From positions 373,357,720-373,421,719 of the forward strand of contig JAQMRL010000001.1 of assembly GCA_035578175.1 (NCBI GenBank): a stretch of 64,000 bases of DNA. The letters run 5' to 3'. The notes beneath the pieces were generated by a model that was given only the letters and a program-made list of their open reading frames with translations, made no database searches and was not told the DNA's origin. This document shows, in pieces, positions 32,501-45,128 of the stretch (positions are counted from its first letter, which is position 1; each line of letters opens with the position of its first letter). The position numbers and the translations under genes are program-made. This DNA comes from Catonia carolina (lineage: Eukaryota; Arthropoda; Insecta; Hemiptera; Achilidae).

Positions 32501-33774
32501 AAAATTGAATATTTTTATTGTGAGATTGAGTATAGGCTGCAGGATGCATTAGATTTATTTATGAATGCTATTTCAACTTAATAAAAATTTCGAAGTGTTA
32601 CAGTATAATAAAATAAATGTTGAGGATTGCGATTATTTAAATATTAAACTAGAAAGAAATACCAGATATACCTTGCTATATAAATTTACCTGGCAGAGGT
32701 TTCTATGGAAAAAATTGGACTCTACACTAGTTGGTCACTTGCAACTGAAGGATTGCAAAGGGTTAATTGGGTGAAAGCCTTGATATGTGCGTTGATAAAT
32801 ACAATTTGTATATTCTATATTTCTTTACTGACTGCAAACAATTTGATGAAGATATACAGTGGTTTCTCAAAAGGTATTCCATGAATTCAGGAAATGTTTT
32901 TTAATATCAAAAGAGAAAACTTATACAAAAAAACCTGTTTAGTTTATTAGCTATCACCATTTTGTTTTTTTAACGTAGCATTTTTTAGTTTTGGGGAAAT
33001 TCCTATTTATTATATTATTTTTAGTAATAATTCCAATTATAAAAAAATGGCTACCAGAAAATGTATATTTTGATTTGAATTTTCTGGAACGACCTTCTTA
33101 TAAAGAAAAAACTTAATCGTTAAAAAAAAATAATTCTTTTAAGTCAACCTTTATTTCTTGGTTTCTTTTCATCTTTTTTTTCTTTTACTTGATTTGGTTT
33201 CGTATTATTATTAGTATAAAATAATGGTATGACACAAAATGGCTGAATGAACTCGGCAGCCAGAGCCCATGCCTCGCTTCTGCTGGTTGCCCATGATGCT
33301 GAATTAAATTAATAAATGTTATACTAAATTATGTGTTCTGTTGAATTGAAAAAGTGTGTATAAATTGTATAAATAAATAAAAATAAATTAAGTATATTGA
33401 GTTGTATTTTGGTACAATTTGTTGTATTAGGGATATCCACTAAATAACAATAAGTTATGCATTGCTCATCCTTGGGGATAAATATTGACAACTGATGAAG
33501 AATACATTTTTTGAAACATGTTTCATTAAAAAATTGTTTTTGGTTTTTTATTTTATATTTTTATCTTAAAAAACTTGTATGTTTTTTATTTTTTCCATTA
33601 AATTTATTTCTCATATCTGATATATCTGAAATTACAGCATTTCCTTTAACCAATTGTATGTATTGTGTCTAGATATATGAGAGAGTTATGTGATTTTTGT
33701 ACACACCAGATAATTTGTTTTTATTGTTAGGTTAGTTGTTAATTTGCCTTAAGTTAATTATTACTAAGACTTAA

Positions 33775-34371
33775 GGGCCTGCCACACAGAATGCGATCTA
33801 CGTCCTGCGTTTCAGGCAAGTGATCATACCGTATAAAATATTTTTGTATGCTGTGGTTAGTAGTCTAACATGGCACACAGAGTGCGACTGATTTTACGGA
33901 CGGAAATTGAATGCATCTACAGAACAGTTTTAAACTGAACGCATTGCTATCTATCCACATGTGTTAGTCGTATACATTTTATTTTTTTGTCACAAAGTTG
34001 TGATATGTCACTTGAAATGGAAAAGTTCATTGAGGCAATTTGTTGCTGTTGTTATTTATATGACATAGGACATGAAAATATTTGTAAAAGCGGTCTTCAT
34101 ATGATGGAAGTTCTGTCAAGTTCATTATACTCTCCAAATTGTAATAGTTTTTTGTTGATATCGTGTACACACACTGTAAGTTTTTTCTTTTTGGTTTTAA
34201 GAGATAACAACAATAAAGTAACAGCTTCTTCCTCTTCTGATGAAGAACTCATCGTGACTGACCGAATGAACTGAATGCATTCTGTGTGACAGAGAAGATC
34301 GCACTTGAGATCGGAGTTTGTTCATTTGCCGGGAATAGAGGACGCAGATCGCATTCTGTGTGAACCACCTT
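33775..34371 (+). mobile_element. PIF/Harbinger-like non-autonomous element flanked by TAA
   Basis: The left end reads GGGCCTGCCACACAGAATGC and the right end, reversed, AAGGTGGTTCACACAGAATG; both continue GCGATCTRCGTCC. TAA lies at each boundary (33772-33774 and 34372-34374), the target duplication of PIF/Harbinger elements. A 95-codon frame inside (33987-34274) starts MSQSCDMSLEMEKFIEAICC and ends SSSSDEELIVTDRMN; it may join the ends of a deleted element protein. Confidence 0.78.
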
Positions 34372-34763
34372 TAATACTCAAAGTATAAGTTGATCACCGT
34401 TGTTGATTAAATTTTTTTTGTAAATAATTTTTTATGGAACGTTGTATCGATATAACATGACCAAAGTCAAATTTATGGTGCCGAATGAGGGAAGTAATTT
34501 TATAGAACAAAAAGTTAAATGCAGATTGAAAAATTCAGAGTATGGTAACTATATAGTAATAACCATGTGGTATTTATACCAACTAATCTGAATGATAGTA
34601 TTGTTTATAAGTTTTAAATAGTATAATTGGAGTTACAATTTTTTTCAGTATGTGTTTTTAGGGAATCATTTATTTTTTTGTTGATGTTTTAAATAAGTTA
34701 TTCATACTAATTAGGTTTTCGTTAACCCCTAGCTGTTAAGCATATTAAATCTAATGCAGACAT

Positions 34764-34865
34764 TGAAGGGTGATCAATAAAAACGAGAGATGAAACAATA
34801 CCAGACCTGTTCAGAATCGAACACGGGCAATAAAGCCTGTTGCACTGTTCTACAGGTTTTTTGTT
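34764..34865 (-). repeat. tRNA-derived SINE, reverse orientation
   Basis: Reversed, it reads ...CCCGTGTTCGATTCTGAACA (a B box) followed by GGTCTGGTATTGTTTCATC and the body end CATCTCTCGTTTTTATTGATC. It is a partial copy. Confidence 0.6.
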
Positions 34866-34999
34866 ATACCCATAGAGTTCTGTGGTTTAGTTTAGATTTG
34901 ACGTTCATGATATGTCATTTCTGAAACTGGAAACTAATTTATTTTACATACTATTTAACTGTGATTTGATATTTACCATTGTTTCTTGGATTGTTGATT

Positions 35000-36900
35000 T
35001 AGTTTTTGTACTCTAGATTTCAAGCACTTGATTTGGAGATTTATAGCATGAATTGAATGTGTATTTTGAAAATGTGTATGTGCTAAAAACTATTATTGTA
35101 TTGTTCCAAGCTGTAAGTAGACCAGGAGTTTTGCTGGATTTATACACATTGCTCCTATTAAAAGAATGTGGAGTTTCAGTAATTGTGTAAATATTTAAAT
35201 GGTGTGTAGTGTAAATAGTATTATAACTGCCTTGGTAATACATACAGATAAATTTTAATGTTTCAGCCTACATTATGAAAATTAATATCAATAGTGCACT
35301 TTTGACAACTCCAAGGTCTAAATATGATTTTTTTTTTGTTTAGTTTATTAATTTATTACTAAAGAAAACTTGATTAAGAAGTTTTATGATTTTGTCTTAT
35401 TTATATTGTTTTAAAGTTCTTCTCACTTATTTGTAAAAGTTAGGCTATTTTTTTCTTATAGCGTACAGTGATGATTTTTTTATTTATGTAATTCTGAATG
35501 GTCCCTGAGAATTCCTTGGATTTAAAATTTAGAAAAGAAGAAAATTCAAGATACAGTGGTTTTTACATTCATTAATGAGTACCATAATACTTTTAAAATA
35601 AAGTAAAAAGTGACTTACATTTTTACGGGAATTTGATTTCAGTATTAATATTTTTAGTTGTAGTATACAAAATTGCAGTAAAGTATTTACTAAATTTTTA
35701 GCAGATACTACTTGGTAAACGATGAATTCCTGTGTTTTAATTGATTCTTTTCCAGTTGCCAATGGATTTCATATGTAAATATTTTTAAAGTCTCAGTTGT
35801 TTTTTCTTTTAAATGAGTATGAATAAAATAACCTGGAATGTAAACTGCAATAATTTTACATTTTTTAACTTTTACTTCAGCATTGCAGCTATTGTCAATC
35901 ACATTCGTCTTGGGACTGACTCAGTATGGAAATTACCAATCTTTCTGAATTGTTGGGACCAACTCTGAATAATACAATATTTTCACTTGTTGGGTGTAGC
36001 AATATATTGTGCTATTGTGATTAAAAATATTGTTCTTAAAAAGTACTTTAAAAGCACCTTTTAATCTGAAATTAAAAGTAATAAATTTTTTGTTTTTTAA
36101 CCTAAAATGTTCTACACTTTCTTCCGCGTAAACTGGTATAATTTTTATTATTGTACTATAAAATTGTTCATAATATTTTATAGATTTGTAAAGATAATGT
36201 TGAATAAGTAATCTTGAACATTAATCTACAAAAATTAGTAAATTTACCACCGCAATCAAATTACATAATACCAGTCAAAATAAAAGCCTTTTTCTATTTT
36301 TTTTTTAAAGAATATTATGCATTATAGTTTTTAATCGTTGCATCAGGTTTAGAGGTTGCGTGCATTGTTCCTACATCAGCCATGGAATCTACAACTATAG
36401 GCAGATCAGGTTTTCGCATGCACGTTTCTAGTAATTTGCCCTCTTTCTTGCTTAAATCAATAAGCTTGTTATCCAATAATTTTTTTCAAATAAAACATAA
36501 TACACAATTTTCCTCAGTGTATATTTTAGAAAATGTATTTATTTTTGTACCAAATAAATTAATTAGAAAGGAATTTTTGTACACTGTGTAACATAAATTT
36601 AATTAATAATTTCAAATAATTTTAATCCTTCAGTTATTGAAAATACTATTACTTATAAGATAATGTGCATTTTCGCTTGAATCCCCACCCTATGCTTCCG
36701 TACCTACCCCTTACACTTTTAAAACAATAGAAGGGGTGGAGGAGTTAGTCAATTGGTTGGGTAGGTGAGGTAGGGAAGGCTAGAGGTAGAAGCCATCTTC
36801 CACCCGCTTAAATAAATAGTTTTTATAATAACTGCATCAGTTTTTGAGAAATTGGATCATAAGTAGGTTATATTTTAACATGTGTATAGGTACTGATTAC
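35000..36900. other. Intergenic DNA, nothing recognised
   Basis: AT-rich sequence between PHAX and the F-box gene. Short open frames here have no recognisable domain and biased composition only. Confidence 0.5.
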
Positions 36901-37008
36901 TGATCGCTTTAAAGATTGTATTATATTTATTATAATTTGATAAAATGATTTTGAAAATAAAAATTTGGGGAAAGATAATCATTTGGCTTAGTTTGATGAG
37001 TAGTGTGT

Positions 37009-37252
37009 ATGAGCATACCCAGGATCAAAAACTGCGGACGGGGCAAGCCATTTTCTCATAGATTTCTCTACCAATCACTAGGTGACTCTAGATACTTCTC
37101 AAATTTTACATCATTTCAATGTGGTAAAAAATTGATTATTCGCTGTCCCCCTACCTAATTTTGTTTCGTATCATCATTTTATAAACTTTTAATTATCGGT
37201 TTGCTTCTAAAGCGGGCAGCTGCCCTTTGCCCCTCGTTGGGTACGCCCATGG
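37009..37252. mobile_element. 244-bp MITE with ~8-bp target duplication
   Basis: The left end is ATGAGCATACCCAGG; the right end, reversed, is CCATGGGCGTACCCAACG. TAGTGTGT precedes (37001-37008) and TAGTGTGC follows (37253-37260), a 7-of-8 match that fits an 8-bp duplication as in hAT-type elements. No coding. Confidence 0.6.
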
Positions 37253-38359
37253 TAGTGTGCTTGAAGTTTTTAAAAATTATAACTCATTTTTTCTATTAAA
37301 AATGCATTCATTGCTGTTAGTGGTTTACCTTTGTCACTGCATTCATTTATTTCTTGTTTTTTACTAATTTAGTAATTTTATATAACGAGTAAATTTTGTC
37401 AATTATAATCGTTTATTAAAATTATTTGAAACATTTGCCATTTTGTTAAACAAGCAGTATAGTCGCTGCTGCTATAATCAGATTTTGTATATGTTTTTCA
37501 ATTTACCTTGGAGTTATGTTACTGGACTGTCTCTACATGAGCTTTCACTTAATTTTGTGTATCTTGTGACACCACATTAGCTGTATTGATTTCTGTGCAT
37601 ACTTCACAGACAATAATTACAAAAATGTAGCTTTTGAACTTTAAAAATTAAATTGTAAAAGGAATTACTGATGACCTTTTACATCTATCTGGTTTCTGTC
37701 ATACTAATATTGCTTAACTTTTAAATTGTTAAAAAACTAAACTAAATTGGCTTCTACTCCAACATTTTTCTATTATTTAAAATATTGATCAGTTCTCTAC
37801 CTATAGAATGTTTATATGTGAGTTGACTGGGAAATCAGGTTTTTAATATTAATTTTTAAAAAACCAGTGGCTTAGAAATTTTAATTATATATTTAAGTAA
37901 CTAGTGACACAAAAATTTATTGTTTAAAACAGTGGTTGATCTATGAAAAAAAATCATAAATATCTTGAACATGTAAATTTGTATAAGGTAATTACTGTGT
38001 GCGTACACATCCAATCACTTTTATAAATATTGAAAAATGTTATTTTTATTTTTTATATGCATTAAAAAATTGAAAAATGATGGTTGTTTTATTTCCACCT
38101 GACATTTCTTCCTTTGAGAGACAAATAAAAAATTTGAGTAATTTGCCAGTGTTCATTTTCATGATGCTAAGAGCCAATTCCATTTTAAGTTTGTACCAGT
38201 AAAAAAGTGGTGTAGTTAGTTTTAGTGTTATTATTCAGGGCAACATTCTTCTTGTAAGCGTGCTGACTCCATCAATGAAGATTATGAGGATGGTTACAAC
38301 TCTGGTAAATCACCCTCAAGAGTACAAACGCATTTTTGTCCAGTATCTAATATTCTTCA

Positions 38360-38960
38360 ATCATTAGCATTTCCTTTAGGTTGGTCATTGCCTACCCGTA
38401 ATTTTACCCTTGAGAATAAGCTTGAGAAGCCAATTCCTTCTTTCAATTGAAGGAATGAAATCAAAAACATTCTTTTGAGTACCCACTTCTCAAAAGCTTC
38501 AAAACAATTCATTAACTGTATTCTCAAATTCCATGTTTCCACCCACACCATATAGGAGTAAAAATACATCTATAAAAAATATACTTAACAAGCAGTGAAT
38601 TTAGATTATTAACAAACAGATGCTTCAAATTAATTAACATCAACCTCACAATTTCAGTGCAAGTTGGTATTTTCACTGCTGGCTCCAGGACATGCTATAA
38701 TCCAACTTCCTAAATACTTAAACATTAATTAACGGTGGCCCCTCCTAGCCAAAACTCACCGCACAAAATTCATCTCCTTTCAAAATCGTATCCTCCACCT
38801 CATCACTAATTTTCACTACCTTATCCCCAACTCCGTAGTACATGAACACCTCCTTCCTTCCATCAAAGACTTCTGACATGGAGCTCATCAGGAACATCTA
38901 TGATACAGCTAAGCTTGAATGGATACGCCAACTGCCGTTCCACGACTACTTGTAAACCGC
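38360..38960 (-). pseudogene. LINE reverse transcriptase C-terminal remnant
   Basis: Minus-strand reading, heavily broken: VWVETWNLRIQLMNCFEAFE then KWVLKRMFLISF matches the (Y/W)G-E-W-L...LEAFE-W-RRML-I-W block downstream of the RT domain in one common insect LINE group. Further 5' (38690-38740) FKYLGSWI matches its KYLGS-I motif. It has many stops. Confidence 0.65.
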
Positions 38961-39527
38961 GACTATACTAGGCCAGTTGGCTAAAATGTCAATGTTAGTC
39001 CTGCCCGCCCAGCCTCATTTTTTGTGATATTTATATCACGAAAAACCTGGTAAATACTTCTTAAAATTGATATCAATATAGCCCTGCAACCAATGACTCT
39101 GAAACTAAAATATTTTCCATCAACTACCCCTTCCGTAACTCTCTTATGAAGAGACCCCCGTTCTGTCATTTTTCTCCGAATGATCAGGTGGTAACTCCCA
39201 TGATAATGTCAACTTCCCTCTTCTACCAGTTTCAGTTCATTAATTAACAATATATAGATAACTTTAGTTAAGGAAAAATTATAAAAGATTAAATTCAAGA
39301 GGATATTGAAAATTAATATAGTCATTGGAATCTGGTTTTTTTTACGTCTGACTGCATGTTAACCTTTTCAGTACCAACAACCGGGAAACAGGATGTTGAT
39401 ATGTTTTACTTAGTGATAACATGCAATTTACCGGACATCCGTAAGTTATGTATAAAGTGCCAGCGTTCGAATAACCGAACATTTCCAAAAAAACTTTTAA
39501 ACAAAAATTAATAGAATAATGAATTTG

Positions 39528-39705
39528 AAACCACTTCCATGGTGTAGTGACTAGCACACTAGTCTATAAAGCAAAAAGTCCTGGGGTCGATTTCCAGCTA
39601 GGGCCTGGAAATTTTAACACGTTACAACCACTGTTAAGGTACCAAAACCCACAGTAGTTGCTAATGACCAAGCTGTTGATGCAACTTTAAATAAACTAAA
39701 AAAAA
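39528..39705 (+). repeat. tRNA-derived SINE
   Basis: It has an A box (CATGGTGTAGTGACTAGC), a B box (CTGGGGTCGATTTCCAGCT), then GGGCCTGGAAATTTTAACAC, GTAGTTGCTAATGACCAAGC and an A-rich tail. It is the same family as 22495-22665. Confidence 0.78.
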
Positions 39706-39944
39706 CTATTTTGAATATTTTTAGTGTTGGAACGATTTCTTTTTTTATGAACACAAAAAAAATTAATTTTAACAGGAAATTTTATTTTTCTGTAATGTTG
39801 AAATTTTGGTCAGCCATGGCAGGCTTACGCCTCCAAGTTCTCGAAATAAGGGCTGAAACTTTGTATACCCGTATTCAAATTAAATGGCACTTTATATCAA
39901 ACTTTTAAATATTGTTTCGGCACTGAAGGGTTAATGTTAATACA

Positions 39945-40045
39945 GATGATGAAGGGTGATAGATAAAAATATGCCAGACCTGACCAGCCATGAATCAAAT
40001 CCGGTACCCCTGGCCTAGAAGCCAGTTGTGCTGGCCATTGAAATC
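39945..40045 (-). repeat. tRNA-derived SINE, reverse orientation
   Basis: Reversed: CTTCTAGGCCAGGGGTACCG, GATTTGATTCATGGCTGGTC, AGGTCTGGCATATTTTTATC, then TATCACCCTTCATC. The order of A region, B box and body matches the other SINEs. Confidence 0.65.
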
Positions 40046-40049
40046 TAGT

Positions 40050-41773
40050 AATAATTGTCAAAAGTTACATAATTTATAACATTTTTATCTCATGCTCGAA
40101 ACCACCCTTTTGCATTTATTTTTTAGTTCTTCGCCTATCATGGGTTAAATAACTTTATTGTGGTTAATACATTCTCTTCTTGTCATATCAACATTTACTC
40201 AGTTATGTCTTGAGAATACAAATTTTAGTTTTTCTAATGCGTGGTGTAGATAGCAAAAAGGTACATGTCAAAATAAATTTGAAAGTTGTAATTGCTCAAC
40301 ATGACAGAACAGTATTCACGTGTAATATACATTTCAAGTACTACTATTATGTTGACAGTATGTGATAAATTATGCAGTACACAACAAAACATTCTTACCT
40401 ACATCTAATTTGATACTTGCATCAACATGGAGAAAAGGATTACTTATGCAAGTCAAGACTTATTGGACTACAAAATATTTGTAGTATGAATTTGTAAGTG
40501 TTGTTCCATGGACTAGAAAGAGCCTATACAGACTCAGTAAGGAGTCTAACTTGAGACTTAAAAATAGGATTAATTAGAGTATACCAGGGTTGAATCCTTA
40601 TCAAATTTTTATTTTTAACGCATCATGTCAGAATGAAATGTTTATAACTAATGGTAGCAGAAGAAAATTATTATTCTTTCATTTGTAATGGGGTGCTGTA
40701 ATCATTTTAACTTGTCTGCTAAGTTGAAATTGAACCAAGAGCAGCATTGATAATTTATGTTTGGGGCTTATACGTAGGTTTTTTTACCAAAGATGTTACC
40801 CTACCAGTGTATTTAACTAAAATAACATCACCAGTTGACCAAGTAGACTGGTGTCCGGGCCTCTTAATAGGATTTCTGTGCTCCTCTATAATTGTAATCA
40901 TGGCCCCACAGATTCGTTACCATTTTTTGTTAGGCGATATTACTAGGGCTTTAGTGATTAACTTGATTTCATATGGTAAATTGATAAAAAAAATGCAATG
41001 GCTTCCCTTGGCTGCCATAGAGGCTACAGAATGAAGTAACCATGTGAAATAGCGAAGGCATGATACTTCGAAGTAATAATTAATAGTGTAGGCCTACATA
41101 GATACAATATTGTAATGGAAGGTGAAATACTGTACAATAGAGTTGGTAGAAAGTCAACAAAGCAAATATTCAGAATTAAGCGGGAGTTACGTAAACATTA
41201 AGAGGCTTGCACAAGTCATAGAAAGTGTAAGCAGAGTGAGACCCTGTTGATTCGGTAGTAATATTCTCCCTACTTATCAGATTTCCCCTTTCAACTGTCA
41301 GAAAATTGCGTGTTACGAGTACAGATTTCATAATATTAACTGGTCACTTTAAAGAGAAGGAGAATTGAAGGTGAGAAATTCCAATGAGTTTAGAAATTAA
41401 TCGATAAACAGCCGAATGTATCTGAAACTATGTAATTCAACAGTAACGCAGTAATAACACAAACAACTTCTATTTTTATCAATCAGTTTTGACATTTCAT
41501 GTAAACAAAACAATGGGAAGAACAGCTGATGGTTAGAAGGTTTGGCACCTTTAATTTTATCACGGATATTTTGAAAACTATAAAGTTTATGATAAAATAT
41601 TAGTCAAATAACATTATTATCGATATGAAATCACGTAATTTGAAAATGTATTGATTTATGGTCGCGCGTCATTCGTTAATAATGAATCTATTACGTAAAT
41701 AGTTAGTACTACACCTGTCAAATTTTAGAAATCGAAACGTCACTTTTGGTAACACTGCTTGTCGAGGGAGAAA
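40050..41773. other. Upstream region of the F-box gene; no gene recognised
   Basis: It contains a 95-codon open frame (40747-41034) with hydrophobic stretches but no recognised domain. The last few hundred bases (from about 41480) should hold the promoter and 5' UTR of the F-box gene. No TATA box is assigned. Confidence 0.4.
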
Positions 41774-42180
41774 ATGGCTACAGAAGAAGTGTATTGGAAT
41801 AACTTGCCTAGTGTAATTTTATACGAAATATTCTCATATCTTTCATTAGAAGATAAAATTAGAGCTTCATCAACATGCAAACACTGGAGGTATGCGTTGT
41901 ATCACCCAAGTTTTTGGAAAGATGTGTATTTAAAATTAAAATCAAATGATCCAGATAATGTATCAAAGACGCAATATTTTACCAGCTGTTTAGGTTCAAA
42001 GTTGCAGAATTTGACTGTGACATTTGATTCCGTTGATCCAGTGTGTGTGGAAGAACTGTCAAAAGTGTTAGAAAGTTTAATAGGCAACTTCAATTTAAGA
42101 AATGTCTGTCTTATTCCAAGTCATTGCAGTTTCGAGTTTCCTGTGACGGATGGTGCACCAGAGAAAGAATTCTGTAACAG
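41774..42180 (+). CDS. FBXO33: F-box protein (FBXO33-like), coding exon 1
   Basis: The predicted product is the substrate-binding subunit of an SCF (SKP1-CUL1-F-box) ubiquitin ligase. From the ATG at 41774: MATEEVYWNN, then an F-box at residues 10-50 (LPSVILYEIFSYLSLEDKIR, ASSTCKHWRYALYHPSFWKD), which includes the LP...I-YLS...R...VC--W signature. A leucine-rich-repeat-like region follows (LGSKLQNLTVTFDSV). The donor GTAATA follows base 42180, leaving AG. The seven-exon model gives 456 residues, shorter than human FBXO33 (~555), which has extra low-complexity sequence. FBXO39 is the nearest alternative. Confidence 0.8.
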
Positions 42181-42899
42181 GTAATAATGTTAATATGTTA
42201 CTTGCTTATTCTTGTCATGTAAAGATAATTAATTAATAATGATATTATTCTGTGTAATTTTCTAGATAAATTCGTTTTTTCTTATTGACAATTTAGGTTG
42301 ATTGCCCATTTTCTTCTAAACAGGGCAATTTTCTTAGAAAGGGTTAACAATTTTTGAAATAGGTCATGCTTAAACTAGTTACTTATTCTTGTAGAAAACT
42401 GGAATTCTAACTGTATTTTTAGAATGCATAACTTGGCAGTATTAAGTTGAGTAGTAGATAGAACTAGGAAGTACTGAGCAAATCTTTGTGACTATTGGAT
42501 TGGCTTTTGATTTCCTGGTAGTTAATTACAAAAGGAGTGGACAGGGCTTTGCTGGAAGGTGCATTTGCCTTCTTCAAGCTGTTAGAATTTTGATGTCCAT
42601 TTCAAAAAAATTTGTATCGTGGCTTTTTTTAGGCTTTTGTGTTTTTAACAAGATTATTATTCATGTACCATAATTTAAAAATAAGGCTAATATTTTATCA
42701 TTGTTTTCGGAATGAGCAAGTGTTTCTGTCAGCTTGGTAGTATGAGTCGTAAAATGTACAAATTTGTGAACAGCCATGAGCCATTTTATCTCCATAATTG
42801 ACCTGCTTGGTTTGCATTTTGTTTGATTTCACATTTTGTTAAATTGTGTTATTGATAGCCAAAATCAAAAATATATTTTTACTTTCGACTGTTCAGTAC

Positions 42900-42970
42900 A
42901 TTTAAGGCTGATGCAGCTTTGGTGAAGGGCAATAGATGAAAATTTGTTGATTGCCAGTATTAAAATGTAT
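42900..42970 (-). repeat. Short SINE-like fragment, reverse orientation
   Basis: TGGTGAAGGGCAATAGATGA matches the reversed body end (GAAGGGTGATAGATAAAAAT) of the SINE at 39945-40045. Only the body remains. Confidence 0.4.
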
Positions 42971-43259
42971 GAAAAAAATTGTAAATATTAGGTGAGAATT
43001 GCATGTGACGCAATGTTCCGTAATGAAACAAGTATGGTTGTATTGATTTCTAGGTCAGGTTGTTTGGTGTCTTGTGAACAATAGGTCTAGCTGAGTTTAA
43101 TGACATCTGATTGAAGTTCATAATTGAACTTCTGTTTAGAAACATACTGTGTTGAAGATAGTACGATGCAAGGAATCAATTGAGATTGTAGATACATAAT
43201 TAATTTCTATTAATGTTCATAAGATGTGATGTGGTATAGCAATCATTGTCCATCATAGA

Positions 43260-43780
43260 TTAGGTTGTAGTTAAGCCTGTTCTGATGTCCATCTCTTCCT
43301 TGGTCTCCCCACTCCTCTTGTACCCCTCGTTTTATAAAGCCATCCATTCAAATGTAATCTGACCTGTGGCATTTTAAATAAATGATCTGTCCATTACAGC
43401 AATCGTCTTCTTTTGGTGCCAATCAGATTTCAAATATTGGCGACCATCATCGCTATCCGCACCTTAATCATTGCAATTCTGAACAGTTCCGCCGAACTCT
43501 TGTGAAATCAAGTCCTAAGGTTTGCAAGCCAGGATATTCTTCTTCATCCTGGTGCTCTCTGTCCAGCAACCTTACTTTGGAGAAATCACTGAAGCAAAAT
43601 TTATCTTTTTCATTTCTCATAATGTGGCCCAAGTATGACATTTTTCGGCATTTAATTGTGTTATTGAGTTCCAAGTTTCTGTTGATTGTTTACAACACTT
43701 CCAAGTTCGTCACCCTCCACTGTATTTTCAAAATACTTTGGTTGAGCCACATAGCAATCACACCAGGGTAAAAACTGTTT
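43260..43780 (-). pseudogene. LINE endonuclease/RT C-terminal remnant
   Basis: Minus-strand reading gives KCRKMSYLGHIMRNEKDKF, then a region corresponding to the usual GKR-G-GRRR-SWL-NLR motif (here RLLDREHQDEEEYPGLQTLG, shifted), FTRVRRNCSELQ. The YLGHIMRNE block is diagnostic of the C-terminus of a widespread insect LINE. It is decayed and lies in F-box gene intron 1. Confidence 0.7.
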
Positions 43781-44399
43781 TAGAATTTTTTTAACATGCA
43801 TACCATACTTAATGTGGTGGTGGTCTGTTTCTACCCTTAATTTCCCTTACACTAGGTCCAGTTGACTTAAAAATAAATTTATTTTTGCGACCCCATCTTA
43901 AAAATTTGCCAAAATGTTAGTACGATTACAACCGTGTAAGGGAAACTTATCTGGCAATACTGAATTTTTCTTCTCTTTCGTGAACATATTTTTGTTGGAT
44001 TCTTTTAAGAGTTTTATCATACTATGTACTCCTTTTGTGTCATTCTGTATATATTTCATTTGAATTTACTAAAAGTTGAACAATTTAGCTGTTGGCTTAA
44101 GTTTGTTCTTTAGATTTCTCCATTATTGAGTTTGTTGAATAGGCCTTCAAAGTGACAATGAATTACAGACATTTAGATTTTTGTAGACGTTAAGTGTGTT
44201 GTCTAAAACAAAAAAAAGTAAATTAATTATACCTCACATAATTTTTTTTAGTTAAGCTAACTGCTGCTGGTGAATCATTATTTTCAGAAATTTTTTGTGT
44301 AATTGTATCGGTTTAACCATTTTGGGAACTTTCCTTTAAATAAGAAATTGTAGAAAATAGTAGATGATTCTGATTTTGACTTATTCTTCTACTTTTGAG

Positions 44400-44771
44400 T
44401 GTCAAATTTACACTCAATCTGTTCGTTGCAGGGCTAAAATAAATTGTTCTGTTTCTTATTACATGGTCAGCCAATTAAATGACTGAATCATTTAAGAACA
44501 GAAGAGGTAGAGGTGTAAAAGACACTAATCAGAGTTATCTTCTTTGAAAGTAATGAATTTCATTATACAGCCAGACCCTGTGGTGAATAAAGTGAAGGTG
44601 TCATTTGCAGAGTGGAAAATATGTGCTTTTCTGAGGGCCCGGCATGCTGATAAGCGAACTTTTCTACTCAGTGAGGAAGGCAATGGTAAACCACCTCACT
44701 CCTCGTTTTACTTAGTAAAACCTCTACAGGTTCAAACCAGCCTTTCGGCTGATGACCTAAACAACAACTTC
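44400..44771 (+). repeat. ~375-bp interspersed repeat, copy B
   Basis: Nearly identical to 21256-21632 in the same orientation. Its 3' end (GGCTGATGACCTAAACAAC) lies about 40 bp upstream of the acceptor of F-box exon 2, so it may contribute the branch-point region. Confidence 0.78.
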
Positions 44772-44812
44772 TACTTTTTAAAAATTTGTATATGTTTTAT
44801 TATTTTTTTTAG

Positions 44813-45047
44813 GAATGTGTTGAAACCTCTACTGGCACTTATACAAAAGAGTTATCGTTTGAACGGTTTAAGCTTGGGTTGTTTAGAAGAATTGACTGCA
44901 TGTAGTAACAAAATATTAGAAGAGGTTACACAGTATCAAGCAAATTCTTTGCGATCACTTGGATTGGCATCTGTTAAATATGATCCAGATGATTATGTCT
45001 TGTTTGAGATTGATTCATCGCTATTTTCTTCTCTTACTAATCTTCAA
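44813..45047 (+). CDS. FBXO33: F-box protein (FBXO33-like), coding exon 2
   Basis: AG carried over plus G gives Arg, then NVLKPLLALIQKSYRLNGLS, LGCLEELTACSNKILEEVT, QANSLRSLGLASVKYDPDDY and LFSSLTNLQ. The leucine pattern fits LRR-like repeats of FBXO33/FBXO39. The acceptor is TTTTTTTTAG; the donor GTAAGT follows base 45047 in phase 0. Confidence 0.85.
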
Positions 45048-45128
45048 GTAAGTAGCTTGTTTTTATTTTGTAATTTTTGAGAAGTAAGGGGTCTAGAAAT
45101 CTTATACAAGAATATTTTACTTCAGCTA

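Noticed and set aside
33987..34274. Independent 95-codon gene
   Set aside because: Lies wholly within the TAA-flanked Harbinger-like element, so it is treated as element sequence.
35013..36591. Several 60-77-codon ORFs in the PHAX-F-box intergenic region
   Set aside because: AT-rich chance frames without motifs or splice structure.
40747..41034. 95-codon hydrophobic ORF upstream of the F-box gene
   Set aside because: No recognised domain and no splice or start context. Its hydrophobicity is expected from AT-rich sequence.
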